NCBI RefSeq assembly: GCF_013912065.1
Contig: NZ_JACESA010000003.1
Span: forward strand, 124,001-188,000
Reading direction: 5' to 3'
DNA from: Brevundimonas sp.
GTDB taxonomy: Bacteria > Pseudomonadota > Alphaproteobacteria > Caulobacterales > Caulobacteraceae
Length of the DNA: 64,000 nucleotides
The position numbers and the translations under genes are program-made. The notes beneath the pieces are model-generated. The model did not search any database and was not told the DNA's origin. It was given only the letters and a program-made list of their open reading frames with translations. Every line of letters starts with the position of its first letter. The first letter of the stretch is position 1. Positions 1 to 9,320 of this stretch are shown in pieces.

Positions 1-12
1 ACCGTCACGCGC

Positions 13-351
13 GTGGAGCCTCCGGTCGCGCCGATGAGCCTGTACGCCGTCTATGTGCTGATCCTGCTCGCGGTGCCGACCCTGGGTCTGTCGGCCCTGC
101 TGGCCCTGCTGGCGGTGACCGGACGCGACGGGCCGGACGAGCCCCTGGCCGCCAGCCATTTCGTCTATCAGCAACGGACCCTGTGGAGCGCCGCGGTGGC
201 GGCGGGGTTGGGCGGCCTGCTGGTGATCGTCAATATCGGCGTCTTCGTCCTGTTCCTGCTGGCCCTGTGGACCCTGGCGCGCGGCGTCTTCGGCGTCCTG
301 CGGCTGAAGGCGGGGCGAGCGATTGGCAATCCGCGCAGCTGGCTGTTCTGA
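13..351 (+). CDS. small membrane protein, possibly 5'-truncated
   Basis: A protein of about 112 residues with two or three hydrophobic segments (about residues 8-37 and 60-95) and a basic tail. The first start in frame is GTG at 13, but the frame is open to the window edge; ATG at 34 (reads MSLYAVYV) is an equally good start. It lies 10 bp upstream of the next membrane protein on the same strand, so the two are probably co-transcribed. I do not recognise a named family beyond a general likeness to DUF4870-type proteins. Function unknown. Confidence 0.6.
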   Translation: MEPPVAPMSLYAVYVLILLAVPTLGLSALLALLAVTGRDGPDEPLAASHFVYQQRTLWSAAVAAGLGGLLVIVNIGVFVLFLLALWTLARGVFGVLRLKAGRAIGNPRSWLF

Positions 352-361
352 GAGGGGCGAC

Positions 362-745
362 ATGACCACCGAACCGAATTTCACCGCAGGACAGGAATCG
401 GAAGGCAAAGTCGCCGCCCTGATCGCCTGGGCCCTGTTCATCCTGTCGATCCCCAGCGCCAATGTGCTGGTTCTGGTCGGTCTGGTGGTCTCCTATGTGG
501 GGCGCGGGACGGCGGTCGGCGTGCCGCGCCAGCATATCGAGGCGCAGATCCGGCTGTTCTGGTCAGTCTTCTGGTGGACCATCGCCGCCTGGATCGGCAT
601 CGCGGTCAGCGCCGTGGCCTCGGTGATCCTGGTCGGAATTCCCTTCCTGCTGCTGTTTGTTCTGATCTGGTTCCTGCTCAGTGTCTGGTTCACGGTGAAG
701 AGCGTGCTGGGGCTGATCAACCTGCTGCAAGACAAGCCGATCTGA
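362..745 (+). CDS. DUF4870-like membrane protein
   Basis: 127 residues starting at ATG 362 (reads MTTEPNFTAG), preceded by GAGAGGGG a few bases upstream. Three hydrophobic segments (about residues 20-45, 65-90 and 93-118) with the layout of DUF4870-type integral membrane proteins: an N-terminal soluble tail, then a central QHIEAQIRLFW stretch before the paired helices. It follows the preceding membrane protein by 10 bp and is likely in the same operon. Exact function is unknown. A longer in-frame start at 323 would overlap the upstream gene and is less likely. Confidence 0.7.
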   Translation: MTTEPNFTAGQESEGKVAALIAWALFILSIPSANVLVLVGLVVSYVGRGTAVGVPRQHIEAQIRLFWSVFWWTIAAWIGIAVSAVASVILVGIPFLLLFVLIWFLLSVWFTVKSVLGLINLLQDKPI

Positions 746-806
746 CGCAGGCGCGTTCATGGAACATCCCGCCTCCCAAGCTGTTGAAGCGAAAAGGGAG
801 TTGCAT

Positions 807-1091
807 ATGGGACAGTTCAAGGACGAACCAAGCGAGAACCGCTTCGAACAGGACTTCGACAGCGACGGCGGCCATGGCCGCGTCTGGGCTGACTACGCCG
901 TGCGCGGCGGGGCGCGGATGATCCTGCATGTCGAGGCGGAACAGGGACTGCGCGGCTCGGGCGCGGCCGGCCGCTTCATGCAGTCGATGGCCGAATATGC
1001 GCGTGAGAAGGGCCTGAGGCTGTTCCCGCGCTGCAGCTATGCGGTGCTGTGGCACAAACGGCATCCCGACTACGACGACGTGCTGGCCTGA
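807..1091 (+). CDS. YjdJ-type GNAT N-acetyltransferase
   Basis: 94 residues. The start at ATG 807 is preceded by AAGGGAG with 7-base spacing, a better site than ATG 759 further upstream. The sequence matches the short GNAT_acetyltr_2/YjdJ family: an acidic N-terminus, a beta strand (ARMILHVEAE), the acetyl-CoA loop region LRGSGAAGRFM, a helix with YAREKGLRLFPRCSYA, and a closing HPDYDDV. Members of this family are minimal GNAT folds of about 90-100 residues, so the length is right. The substrate is not known. No operon partner is evident. Confidence 0.8.
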   Translation: MGQFKDEPSENRFEQDFDSDGGHGRVWADYAVRGGARMILHVEAEQGLRGSGAAGRFMQSMAEYAREKGLRLFPRCSYAVLWHKRHPDYDDVLA

Positions 1092-1158
1092 GGCGACTGG
1101 TCCATGCCTTGGCGTTCTGACCCATAGCGGACGTCACGGTGTTTGCTAGAATCACACC

Positions 1159-1545
1159 ATGCAATTGATCGGACAGGCGTGGGTCTATCACGTGGGCAAC
1201 TCGACGGTGCGGGTCGAGAACGCCTTCGCGTGGTTGGGTTGGGCTCAGGAGCGCCTGATCGTGAATGACGAAGCGGTGCGTACGGCAGGCGGCTGGTTCG
1301 GGATGTCGCGCGACTTCAAGGAAGACTGGCTTACGCCCATAGGCGAGGGCCAGTTGTCCGTGCGGCTGCGTTCACGGATGAACGGCATCAGCTGCGAAGT
1401 GCGACTGGACGATGTCGAAGTCGATCCTGAAGCCTTGCTGGTCGCCAGGTGGCGAGGCGGGAGCAACACCTGGGCTTCGCCTGACGCCTGGACTCCCGCC
1501 GGAAAAAACTCCTGGATCGCGGCCCCGCGTCAGCCTCCGGAATAG
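1159..1545 (+). CDS. hypothetical protein
   Basis: 128 residues starting at ATG 1159, with no signal peptide or membrane segment. The composition is normal for a soluble protein with many Trp (about ten), ending in a Pro-rich tail. I do not recognise the family. The last 16 bases overlap the 3' end of the convergent SDR gene. The upstream 67 bp contain an AT-richer stretch that could hold a promoter. The reading frame looks like a real protein rather than a shadow because no gene lies opposite most of it. Confidence 0.55.
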   Translation: MQLIGQAWVYHVGNSTVRVENAFAWLGWAQERLIVNDEAVRTAGGWFGMSRDFKEDWLTPIGEGQLSVRLRSRMNGISCEVRLDDVEVDPEALLVARWRGGSNTWASPDAWTPAGKNSWIAAPRQPPE

Positions 1546-2516
1546 CCGCCGATAATCGGCAGGATCTCGCCGGTGATGAAGCTCGACATCTGGGGCGAGG
1601 CGAGGAAGACGTAGGCGGGGGCGATCTCTTCCGGCTGGGCCGGGCGTTTCATCACCGTCTGGGCGCCGAACTGGGCCGTCTTTTCCGCATTCTTGTCCGC
1701 CGGATTCAACGGGGTCCAGACCGGGCCGGGGGCGACCACGTTCACGCGGATGCCGCGCGGCGCCAGATGCGTGCCCAGCGATCGGGCGTAGGCGTGGATG
1801 CCGCCCTTGGTCATCGAATAGTCCAGCAGGTCCTTGTTGCCCTGAAGCCCCGTGACCGAACCCGTCATGACGATGGCGCCGCCGGATTTCATGTGCGGGA
1901 CGGCCGCCTTGGTCATGTTGAAATAGCCGTAGAGGTTGGTCTTCAGCGTGCGGTCGAAATGCTCGAAGGTCAGATCCTCGAAGGCGTCGACATGTTCCTG
2001 GAAGGCGGCGTTGGGCACCAGGACGTCAAGCCGGCCGAAGGCGTCCAGCGTGGCCTTGACCGCCGCCTCGGCGAAGGCGGGGTCGGAGACGTCGCCCTTC
2101 AGCACGACGGCGCGGCGGCCCTCGGCCTCGACGGCGGACTTGGTGGTCTCGGCGTCATTGTCTTCGTCCAGATGGCAGATGACGACGTCGCAGCCTTCGC
2201 GGGCGAACAGGACGGCGACCGAGCGGCCGATGCCGGAGTCCGCCCCGGTAATCAGGGCGGCGAAACCCTCCAGCTTGCCCGAGCCCTTCCAGAAGGGGGC
2301 GTCGTACAAAGGGGCGGGGGCCAGGGCGGATTCGTCGCCGGGCTTGATCTGGTGCTGCTCCGGGAAGGGCGGCTCGGGATAGTGGCGGGCGCCGGCCTGG
2401 ACCGCGCCCGAGGGCTTGTTGTCGCCCGAGGCCCGGTCCTTGGCGTCTATGTCGCGCTGGATGGCGCGTTCCTGGTCGGCGATATCGTTCGCGCGGGCGT
2501 CGAAGCGGTCGTCCAT
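1530..2516 (-). CDS. SDR family oxidoreductase (YghA/GSP39-like)
   Basis: 328-residue short-chain dehydrogenase with the long N-terminal extension (about 75 residues, with PEPPFPEQHQ) typical of the YghA/general stress protein 39 group. The Rossmann motif is TGADSGIG, there is an NNAG-like region (VPNAAF), and the catalytic Ser (TGSV) and YSMTKGG (Tyr-x3-Lys) motifs are present. It probably reduces or oxidises a small aldehyde or alcohol with NAD(P); the substrate is unknown. It stands alone on the minus strand, its stop overlapping the convergent hypothetical gene. Confidence 0.88.
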   Translation of the reverse strand: MDDRFDARANDIADQERAIQRDIDAKDRASGDNKPSGAVQAGARHYPEPPFPEQHQIKPGDESALAPAPLYDAPFWKGSGKLEGFAALITGADSGIGRSVAVLFAREGCDVVICHLDEDNDAETTKSAVEAEGRRAVVLKGDVSDPAFAEAAVKATLDAFGRLDVLVPNAAFQEHVDAFEDLTFEHFDRTLKTNLYGYFNMTKAAVPHMKSGGAIVMTGSVTGLQGNKDLLDYSMTKGGIHAYARSLGTHLAPRGIRVNVVAPGPVWTPLNPADKNAEKTAQFGAQTVMKRPAQPEEIAPAYVFLASPQMSSFITGEILPIIGGYSGG

Positions 2517-2576
2517 GACGGGTCTCCTGAAGGTGAGGTCTTCAGGAAAGTGGACGAGACTGAAACCCGTTCCCCG

Positions 2577-2894
2577 TCAGCCGACGCGGCCGACGATGGT
2601 GCGGATAGTCTCTGCGCGGGTCGGTAGGTCAGCGGCGATGCGGGCCGCGATTTCGCGCACGCCGACCGGATAGGCGTCGCCGCCGCCGGCGATGTCCTTG
2701 GCCTTGGTCGCGGCCTGGGTCAGCAGGGTCTCGAACTGTTCGATCTCTTCCAGGGCCAGGGCGTGGGCCTCGAGCTGCAGCCGTTTGACGCGTTCGCTCG
2801 TGGTCTCGGGCGCACGCATCAGGTCGTAGACGGCGGCTTCGGCCCCGACTAGGCGCAGGTCGGGCTTTGAATCGGCGCCGGTTTTCTTGGTCAT
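2577..2894 (-). CDS. hypothetical alpha-helical protein
   Basis: 105 residues starting at ATG 2894 (reads MTKKTGADSK). The sequence is mostly helical, with heptad-like stretches around residues 33-65 (TSERVKRLQLEAHALALEEI). No membrane segment or known motif is visible. The open frame continues much further upstream as antisense to mdoH, but that part is Arg/Pro-rich and non-native, so the short start is preferred. It sits between the SDR gene and mdoH on the same strand. Function unknown. Confidence 0.6.
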   Translation of the reverse strand: MTKKTGADSKPDLRLVGAEAAVYDLMRAPETTSERVKRLQLEAHALALEEIEQFETLLTQAATKAKDIAGGGDAYPVGVREIAARIAADLPTRAETIRTIVGRVG

Positions 2895-3037
2895 TGGAAT
2901 CGGATCCCGAGCGAGGCTGAGGATCGAAAATGATCCTTGTTCCCGCGCACGTCGAGCTTGACCGTAGCGGTTATGGCGGCGCTGTGACCGCCATGCATCG
3001 GTTTTCGCGGGCATAAAGCCTCGACCGAGGCTTCGGC

Positions 3038-5014
3038 TCAGAGTTCGGGGGCGCGGGCCGGCACCATGGCCGGAGCGGCGACGGGGGCCAGGACGCCGCC
3101 GGCGACCGCCCGCAGCGGCGAGCGCGGCGTGTGCAGGACGGCGGGATTGACGCTGACGCCGTCCTGGATGGGAGTGACCAGGAAGCCCTTGGCGGCCAGG
3201 GCGTCGCCGGAGCGGACGCGCGAGGTCCAAACCGCGATCGGAGCGGCCAGCAGCAGCGGCAGAACGATCGGGGCGAACCAGGTGGCCAAGTCGGGACGGA
3301 CGCACAGGGGGATGATGAAACCGACGCCGGCGATCATCTGCCAGCGCATGGCGCGCAGGGCGTCGGACCAGGCCAGGCCGTCGGCCTCGCGCTGCTGGGT
3401 GGTCCAACCGGTGTCGTGGCCCGAGACGATCAGGATGAAGGCCTTGGTGTTGGCGACCATCAGTATGGGGGCCAGGATGGCCGACAGGGCGATCTCGGCC
3501 GCCATGCCCTTGGCGATGGCGCGACGCCCGCCGAAGGCCCGCAGCTCGGCCGGACGGCTGAGGACCAGGGCGGCGCCCATGAACTTGGGCCCGATCAGCA
3601 GCACGCCCGACAGGAAGGAGGCCAGCATGAAGGGGGTGAACTGGGGGTTCAGGATGTAGAAGAAGCTGGTCCAGTCGACCGGATAGAACATCTGGATGAA
3701 CAGGCCGACCATCAGCGACGCCAACCACAGGGGCGAGGACAGATAGGCCATGCAGCCCATGGCCAGCTGCAGGCGGCTCATCGGCGACAGGCCCTTGGCG
3801 CCGATCAGGCCCAGGTGCTGCAGATTGCCCTGGAACCAGCGGTGGTCGCGGCGGATGAAGTCGGTGATGGACGGCGGGGTCTCTTCCCAGGATCCGTCCA
3901 GGGCGGCGGTGACGTGCACGGCCCAGCCGGCGCGGCGCATCAGGGCGGCTTCGACCACGTCGTGGCTCATGATATGGCCGCCGAAAGGCTTGCGCCCCTT
4001 CAGGTGCGGCAGACCGCAGCAGGCGGCGAAGGCGCGCGTGCGGATGATGGCGTTGTGGCCCCAGTAGCTGGATTCCGAACCGGTCCAGTAGGCAAGCCCG
4101 GCAGCGGCGACGCGGCCGTACAGGCGCACCGAATATTGCGACACGCGGGCGAAGATGGTGCGGGCCTTGATGATGACCGGCGCGGTCTGGATCAGGCCAA
4201 CGCCGGGATTGCGCTCCATGGCGTCGACCATGCGCAGCAGGGTCTCGCCGGCCATGGTGCTGTCGGCGTCCAGCACGATCATGTTCTCATAGGCGCCGCC
4301 GAAACGACGGACCCATTCGGCCAGATTGCCGGCCTTGCGTTCGACATTGTTCGAACGGCGGCGATAGAAGGCGTGCGAATTGGCGGCCAGGCGGAAGGCT
4401 TGGAAGACCGAACGTTCGGCGGCGGCCGCCGCGTCCTTGGTCGAGTCGCTCAGCACAAAGATGTCGAAGGCGGCCGAGGCGCCCAGACGGGCCAGGGACG
4501 CGTCGATCATGGCCAGACGCGCGAAGGAGGCGCGGGCGTCCTCGTTGTACAGCGGCATCAGCAGGGCGGTGCGGGTCTTCGGCAGGGACGGGCGGGGCGC
4601 GAAGGCCAGGTCCGCCTGGTCCTTGTCGCGCATCATCACGAACAGGCCCATCAGGCCGCTGACGAACCAGCAGGAGATGGCGGTGATCAGCACCATGAAG
4701 ATGCCGAAGGCCAGCATCTCGGTCGGGTCCCAGCCCTTGCGGGCGTAGAGGTAGAAGGGGGTGATGGCCGACAGGCTGGTCAGCGCCACGGTGCCGGCCA
4801 GCAGCATCAGGCGACGCAGGGCCACGCCGTGCGGCGAGGTCGCCGGCGTCGTGTCGGCGACCGAGTCGGGCGCGGCCAGCGACTGGACCGGCATGGCCAG
4901 ACGCGCTTCGTCGGGCAGCCAGGACCAGGCCGGGCCATGGACCGAATCCGGGGCCGTCTGGTTGTTCGTCTCGATTTCAGCCTGTTCGACAGGCCGGATC
5001 GCCAGCTTGTTCAT
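3038..5014 (-). CDS. mdoH: glucans biosynthesis glucosyltransferase MdoH
   Basis: 658-residue inner-membrane GT2 enzyme that polymerises glucose from UDP-glucose to make osmoregulated periplasmic glucans. Visible features are N-terminal membrane helices (about residues 65-130), the GT2 domain with TALLMPLYNED, VLDADST (DxD metal/UDP site) and RRDHRWFQGN (the R-x-x-R-W acceptor motif), then C-terminal membrane helices from about residue 420. The length is shorter than enterobacterial OpgH (about 850) but usual for alphaproteobacterial versions. No mdoG/opgG partner is in the window. The next gene downstream of its promoter region is an acyltransferase that could modify the glucan. Confidence 0.92.
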   Translation of the reverse strand: MNKLAIRPVEQAEIETNNQTAPDSVHGPAWSWLPDEARLAMPVQSLAAPDSVADTTPATSPHGVALRRLMLLAGTVALTSLSAITPFYLYARKGWDPTEMLAFGIFMVLITAISCWFVSGLMGLFVMMRDKDQADLAFAPRPSLPKTRTALLMPLYNEDARASFARLAMIDASLARLGASAAFDIFVLSDSTKDAAAAAERSVFQAFRLAANSHAFYRRRSNNVERKAGNLAEWVRRFGGAYENMIVLDADSTMAGETLLRMVDAMERNPGVGLIQTAPVIIKARTIFARVSQYSVRLYGRVAAAGLAYWTGSESSYWGHNAIIRTRAFAACCGLPHLKGRKPFGGHIMSHDVVEAALMRRAGWAVHVTAALDGSWEETPPSITDFIRRDHRWFQGNLQHLGLIGAKGLSPMSRLQLAMGCMAYLSSPLWLASLMVGLFIQMFYPVDWTSFFYILNPQFTPFMLASFLSGVLLIGPKFMGAALVLSRPAELRAFGGRRAIAKGMAAEIALSAILAPILMVANTKAFILIVSGHDTGWTTQQREADGLAWSDALRAMRWQMIAGVGFIIPLCVRPDLATWFAPIVLPLLLAAPIAVWTSRVRSGDALAAKGFLVTPIQDGVSVNPAVLHTPRSPLRAVAGGVLAPVAAPAMVPARAPEL

Positions 5015-5165
5015 GCCGCTCTGGACGCCCCCGTGTTAACCGACCGCATTCCCGAAGGCAGGGAAGCCGTGGCGCGCTGCACTGCAGCACGACCCCTATA
5101 GTCGATCACATTCGCGCGATTTTCAATCACGCAATGTTGATACGAGTGAAAAATATCAGGGATCT

Positions 5166-7106
5166 TTAACCAGGCTCAGCCGTATCGGGTCCGGAAACCC
5201 CGTCAGACGGCGACTTCGGCGCGATACGCAGCAGTTTACGGTCCAAAAGCCAAGCTGCAACCCCTACCCAGCAAACCAACACCAGGGCGTAGGCGCGTTC
5301 CCACCAGCCCACGTTGGCGTCATTGACCGTACCCGGAAAGACCAAGTGTTTTGTAACAATGGTCAGTATCGCCATTATGACGAAGGTGACGGCGAGGAAT
5401 ATCTTCAGCCGCGGCACGTCCCGGCGCGAGGCCAGACCCCACAGCAGCAGGAGCGGCGCCAACTGAATGCCCAGGGCCAGGTTGATGACCATGTGGCGCG
5501 GGTCCGGCCAAGGATAGAGGGTCGAGGCAGACATGCCCGCCCCGGCCAGAATGAAGACCACGGCGATCACGGCGGCGGCGATCCGCGCATTGGTCAGGGC
5601 ATAGACCGCCAGGCCGAAACCAATGCCCGCCAAGGCCGCCATGATCCCGGCGACGAAGACCCCGCCGTTGAAGATGACCGGCGCCCGCGCCGTCGCCCCG
5701 CCCAGTTCACTCAGATACTGGGTAGCGTTGTCGAAACCAGGATAGGCCGCGATGGCGGCGGCCACGACCGTCAGGGCCAGCAGGGGCGCCGCCACCCCGA
5801 CCGCCAGCAGCCGTCGGCGACGGTGATAAAGGGGGCTCGGCCGGCGCAGGGCCTGAAGATCCAGCGGCCAGGGTCGGCCGTTCAGCGGCTTCAATCCCCA
5901 CAGCGGACGGATGGCCGGGATGCGTTTTACGACCTCGAAAATCGCCAGACTGCCCAGGAAGGTGATCAGGATCAGCGACAGGACCTCCAGCCCCACCGGC
6001 AGATGTGCGGGGCGGATGATCCAGACGGCGGCGACCAGAACCGTCTGGTGCGCCAGATAGAGGGGGAAGGTCGCCTCGGTCAGATAGGTCAGGACAGGGC
6101 CGCCGCGCGACCGCAGATATCGGCTGCCGAAGCCGAGGATGGCGACGATCACCGCCCATTGGTCCAGCCCATAGACCATGGCCTTGGGCACGCCCCAGAA
6201 GGCCCGGCCGCCCGGATGCCAGACCTGGGCCATCATGATCGGCAGAGCGACGGCGGCCAGGCCCAAGGCGACCCAGCGATACCGCTCGATATCGCGCCAG
6301 ATCGTCTCGCGCCCGACGATGCAGAAACCGAACAGGAAGGCGCCCAACGACAGGGCGTGATTGTACCAGTCCGCGTGCAGGACATTTGTCACCCCGAACC
6401 AGGGATAGAGCAGGACGCGGATGGCGATCAGATAAAGGATCGGCAGGATCAGGACGCGTCGTCCCGTCAGCCTCGTCTCCAGCCAGCTTCCGATCCGGTC
6501 GATCAGGCCCGGCCGGCGCCACAGCAGCACGGTCACGAGACTGTAGGCGGCGATATAGACGATGAACCACAAGTGATTGACCGGCACCCCGTCGGCCAGG
6601 CCGCTCCAGCCGAACTCGTGCGCCATCCAGGCGAGATAGCCCGATAGGCCGTTCGGCCAGCCGCCCTTGTCCATCGCCTCGATCCAGGACTGGATTGGCA
6701 CCAGAACCACGGCGCCGAACAGCAGGGGCGGGACCAGGCGGGCGAACCGGGCCCGCGCCACCTCGCGCGGAGTGCGGCGGAAGGTCATGAACCGCAGGGC
6801 CGCCCCGGACACCAGGAACAGCAAGGTCAGCCGCCAGGGATTGGTGATCAATATGGCTTCGCGCATCCACCCGAAGGTGTGGACGCTATGCACGTGCCAG
6901 CCGTAGACCCCGTAGACCAGGCCGACGTGATACAGGATTAGCAGGCCGAAGGCGCCCACCCGGATCCAGTCCAGATCATGACGGCGCGTGGACGAGGGGG
7001 CGGAGGGGGGCACGACCGCGTCTATGATCCGGACGGCGGCGTCAGGCAATATGGCTGATCGTCTCTGGACTGTTCGCCTGATCCGCCTCTTCGGAATCGA
7101 GAGCAA
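5166..7106 (-). CDS. acyltransferase 3 family protein fused to DUF998 domain
   Basis: 646 residues with two membrane modules. Residues about 40-400 are an acyltransferase 3 (OpgC/MdoC-like) domain: RHDLDWIRVGAFGLLILYH opening, LFLVSGAALRFM, and about ten helices. Residues about 430-625 form a second block of six helices that opens with YPGFDNATQYLSELG, the signature of DUF998 proteins. Because mdoH lies next to it, succinylation or acetylation of periplasmic glucan is a reasonable guess for the first domain. The role of the second is unknown. The start at ATG 7106 is 10 bp from the end of the upstream hglS gene, suggesting coupling. Confidence 0.82.
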   Translation of the reverse strand: MLSIPKRRIRRTVQRRSAILPDAAVRIIDAVVPPSAPSSTRRHDLDWIRVGAFGLLILYHVGLVYGVYGWHVHSVHTFGWMREAILITNPWRLTLLFLVSGAALRFMTFRRTPREVARARFARLVPPLLFGAVVLVPIQSWIEAMDKGGWPNGLSGYLAWMAHEFGWSGLADGVPVNHLWFIVYIAAYSLVTVLLWRRPGLIDRIGSWLETRLTGRRVLILPILYLIAIRVLLYPWFGVTNVLHADWYNHALSLGAFLFGFCIVGRETIWRDIERYRWVALGLAAVALPIMMAQVWHPGGRAFWGVPKAMVYGLDQWAVIVAILGFGSRYLRSRGGPVLTYLTEATFPLYLAHQTVLVAAVWIIRPAHLPVGLEVLSLILITFLGSLAIFEVVKRIPAIRPLWGLKPLNGRPWPLDLQALRRPSPLYHRRRRLLAVGVAAPLLALTVVAAAIAAYPGFDNATQYLSELGGATARAPVIFNGGVFVAGIMAALAGIGFGLAVYALTNARIAAAVIAVVFILAGAGMSASTLYPWPDPRHMVINLALGIQLAPLLLLWGLASRRDVPRLKIFLAVTFVIMAILTIVTKHLVFPGTVNDANVGWWERAYALVLVCWVGVAAWLLDRKLLRIAPKSPSDGVSGPDTAEPG

Positions 7107-7116
7107 CGAAACGATT

Positions 7117-8445
7117 TCAGGCCGCCGCCGTGGTCAGCCCCAGCGCCTTCAGCGTCGCGGCGACCGAAGCGTCCTGTTCGGCCTGGTACAGGGCCATTTC
7201 GTCCAGAACCGACCGACCCAGGGCCAGTTCGAAGTCGGACCGGGCCGGGTCCACGGCATAGGCGGCGCCGCGGGCCTCGGCGCCCAGGTTGGACTGGAAG
7301 ATGCCGGCCGCGCTGACCGGCAGGAAGTCCTCGTAGGTGATCGGCTCCGCGACCACATGACCCAGGCCGATCAGGGCCGCCAGATCCGTCGTCTCGGCGC
7401 GGGCGGCCAAGCCCTGGGGCGTGGGGCGATAGCGGAACCAGGCCAGGCCGTCGCGCCGCAACGCCGTCCAGTCGTCGGGCAGGGCCGAGAAGTCCTTCGT
7501 CGCCAGGGCGGCGTCATAGAGGGCGCGGCCGGTCGGGGTCAGGGCGCAGCCGCGCTGTTCGATCTCGCCGAACCGGGCGGTGTGGACGCCCGACACCGCG
7601 CCGCCGTCCTGCGACGGGAAGGCGACGGCCTCCTGCAGGGCCTTGAAACTGGTCTGGCGCAGCAGGATGGGGCAGGCGCGGGCGGGCGGCCCCTCGATCG
7701 TCTCCTTGGGGACGATGCCGCGTTCGGGCATGGCGGCCTGGGCGGCGTCGATATCCATGGTGCGCGGCGTCAGATGGTTGATGTGCGGCCCCTTGAAACT
7801 GACCACGTCGGCGATCAGCCGGTGGGCCGCGACCAGCCGCTCATAGGTCTCCGCGCTGACCGTGGCCTCGGCGTGCCAGCGGAAGGTCTCCAGCAGTTCG
7901 GACACGAACCGGTCGGCCTGGTCCGCGTCCAGTCCGCCGTCGGTTTCGGCCGTCTCGATCAGGACGCGCGCCTCGGGGGTGAAGATGTCGCGCCGCGCCA
8001 GGGCGGCGGCGGCCTCCTGACGCAGGCTCTCGTCCTCGATCAGCTCCAGCCGCAGCAGGGAGCAGAAGACCCGGAACGGATTGCGCGCCAGGGCCGCCGG
8101 ATCGACGGGGCGGAAGGCGGTCGAATGGACCGGCACCCCGGCCGGCGCCAGATTGTAATAGCTGACCGGAACCATGCCCATGACGGCGAAGGCGCGGGCG
8201 ATGGTGGCCAGTTCGTCGGCCGTGCCGACCCGGATGGCGCCATGCCGTTCCTGCGACAGCCGCCCCAGCTCGCCCGAGGCCGCCAGCCGATCCGCCGTCG
8301 TCGGGTCTGCCTTCAGCGTCCGGGCGTTGATGTCGGCGACCAGGGTCAGCAGTTCGCCGTATTGCGGCACCTCGGCCCGATACATGGCGGACAGGGCGGC
8401 CGAGAAGCGGCTGCGTATCTCGTCGGGATGGACGAAGGCGGTCAT
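7117..8445 (-). CDS. hglS: 2-oxoadipate dioxygenase/decarboxylase (HglS/YdcJ family)
   Basis: 442 residues from ATG 8445, which has GGGAG 8 bases upstream. It belongs to the DUF1338/YdcJ family of VOC-fold non-heme iron enzymes; the Pseudomonas putida member HglS converts 2-oxoadipate to D-2-hydroxyglutarate in D-lysine breakdown. Likely metal ligands are H68 (ERHGAIRVG), H224 (GPHINHLTPR) and E294 (RFGEIEQRG), matching the family's His-His-Glu set. No other lysine-catabolic gene lies in the window. An upstream in-frame start at 8502 lacks a good ribosome site. Confidence 0.87.
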   Translation of the reverse strand: MTAFVHPDEIRSRFSAALSAMYRAEVPQYGELLTLVADINARTLKADPTTADRLAASGELGRLSQERHGAIRVGTADELATIARAFAVMGMVPVSYYNLAPAGVPVHSTAFRPVDPAALARNPFRVFCSLLRLELIEDESLRQEAAAALARRDIFTPEARVLIETAETDGGLDADQADRFVSELLETFRWHAEATVSAETYERLVAAHRLIADVVSFKGPHINHLTPRTMDIDAAQAAMPERGIVPKETIEGPPARACPILLRQTSFKALQEAVAFPSQDGGAVSGVHTARFGEIEQRGCALTPTGRALYDAALATKDFSALPDDWTALRRDGLAWFRYRPTPQGLAARAETTDLAALIGLGHVVAEPITYEDFLPVSAAGIFQSNLGAEARGAAYAVDPARSDFELALGRSVLDEMALYQAEQDASVAATLKALGLTTAAA

Positions 8446-8530
8446 GGACGAAGCTCCCTGGACGTTTTCGCCGTTCCCTACGCCTGTCGGCCGCCGGCGC
8501 AAAGCCGACGGCCTCGGACATTTCGCCCGC

Positions 8531-9181
8531 TCAGGCCTCGACGCCGATCCCGATGGGGCAGACCACCCCGGTCCCGCCGATGCCGCAGTAGCCGGCCGGA
8601 TTCTTGGCCAGATAGCCCTGATGGTAGCCCTCGGCGTAGAAGTATTCGCCGGCCGGTTCGATCTCGGTCGTGATCATTCCGCGCCCAGCCTGGGTCAGGG
8701 CCGCCTGATAGGCGTCGCGCGACGCTTCCGCCTCGCGCTGCTGGTCGTCGTTCAGCGTATAGACGGCCGAGCGATAGGTGGTGCCCACGTCATTGCCCTG
8801 GCGCATGCCCTGGGTCGGGTCGTGGTTCTCCCAGAAAGCTTTCAGCAGTTCGGCATAGGAGATGACCTTCGGATCGAACACCACCTTGACCACCTCGGTA
8901 TGGCCCGTGCGGCCGGTGCAGGTCTCTTCATAGGTGGGGTTGGGGGTGATGCCGCCGGAATAGCCGGCCGAAGTGACCCAGACGCCCGGCAGGCTCCAGA
9001 AGATCCGCTCCACACCCCAGAAACAGCCCATGCCGAAGATCGCCGTCTCGAACCCGTCCGGGTATGGGCCCTTCAACGGATGGCCGCTGACATAGTGGGT
9101 CTCGTCGGTCGCCAGAGGTTCGGCGCGGCCGGGCAGGGCGGTCTCGGCGGTGGGCAGTTCGGCGCTTTTCTTGAACAACAT
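8531..9181 (-). CDS. msrA: peptide-methionine (S)-S-oxide reductase MsrA
   Basis: 216-residue repair enzyme that reduces methionine-S-sulfoxide in proteins. The active-site motif GCFWG (Cys53) follows a roughly 45-residue N-terminal extension. Other family marks are [36 protein letters not shown] and the closing [10 protein letters not shown]. Starts at ATG 9181. No msrB is adjacent. The gene is separated from hglS by 85 bp and from the tRNA by about 140 bp, and is probably its own transcription unit. Confidence 0.95.
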   Translation of the reverse strand: MLFKKSAELPTAETALPGRAEPLATDETHYVSGHPLKGPYPDGFETAIFGMGCFWGVERIFWSLPGVWVTSAGYSGGITPNPTYEETCTGRTGHTEVVKVVFDPKVISYAELLKAFWENHDPTQGMRQGNDVGTTYRSAVYTLNDDQQREAEASRDAYQAALTQAGRGMITTEIEPAGEYFYAEGYHQGYLAKNPAGYCGIGGTGVVCPIGIGVEA

Positions 9182-9320
9182 TCGCGGGGTCTCCGGAGGA
9201 AAATGACTTCGGCCCCTATATGGGGACGTCAGAGGCGCTTGCCGAGGGGGCCATGGTGTTCTATCAGGCCCGCCTCCCGCCGGATCGACCTCCGGCGGCG
9301 CGCACGACGTGGCGTGGAAC

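Noticed and set aside
1767-2627. Open frame opposite the SDR gene
   Set aside because: Antisense to well-conserved SDR motifs, with Gly/Val/Arg-rich composition and no recognisable domain.
3131-5101. Long open frame opposite mdoH (656 codons)
   Set aside because: Antisense to a clearly coding gene; Gly/Gln/Arg/His-rich composition with no domain, an effect of high GC.
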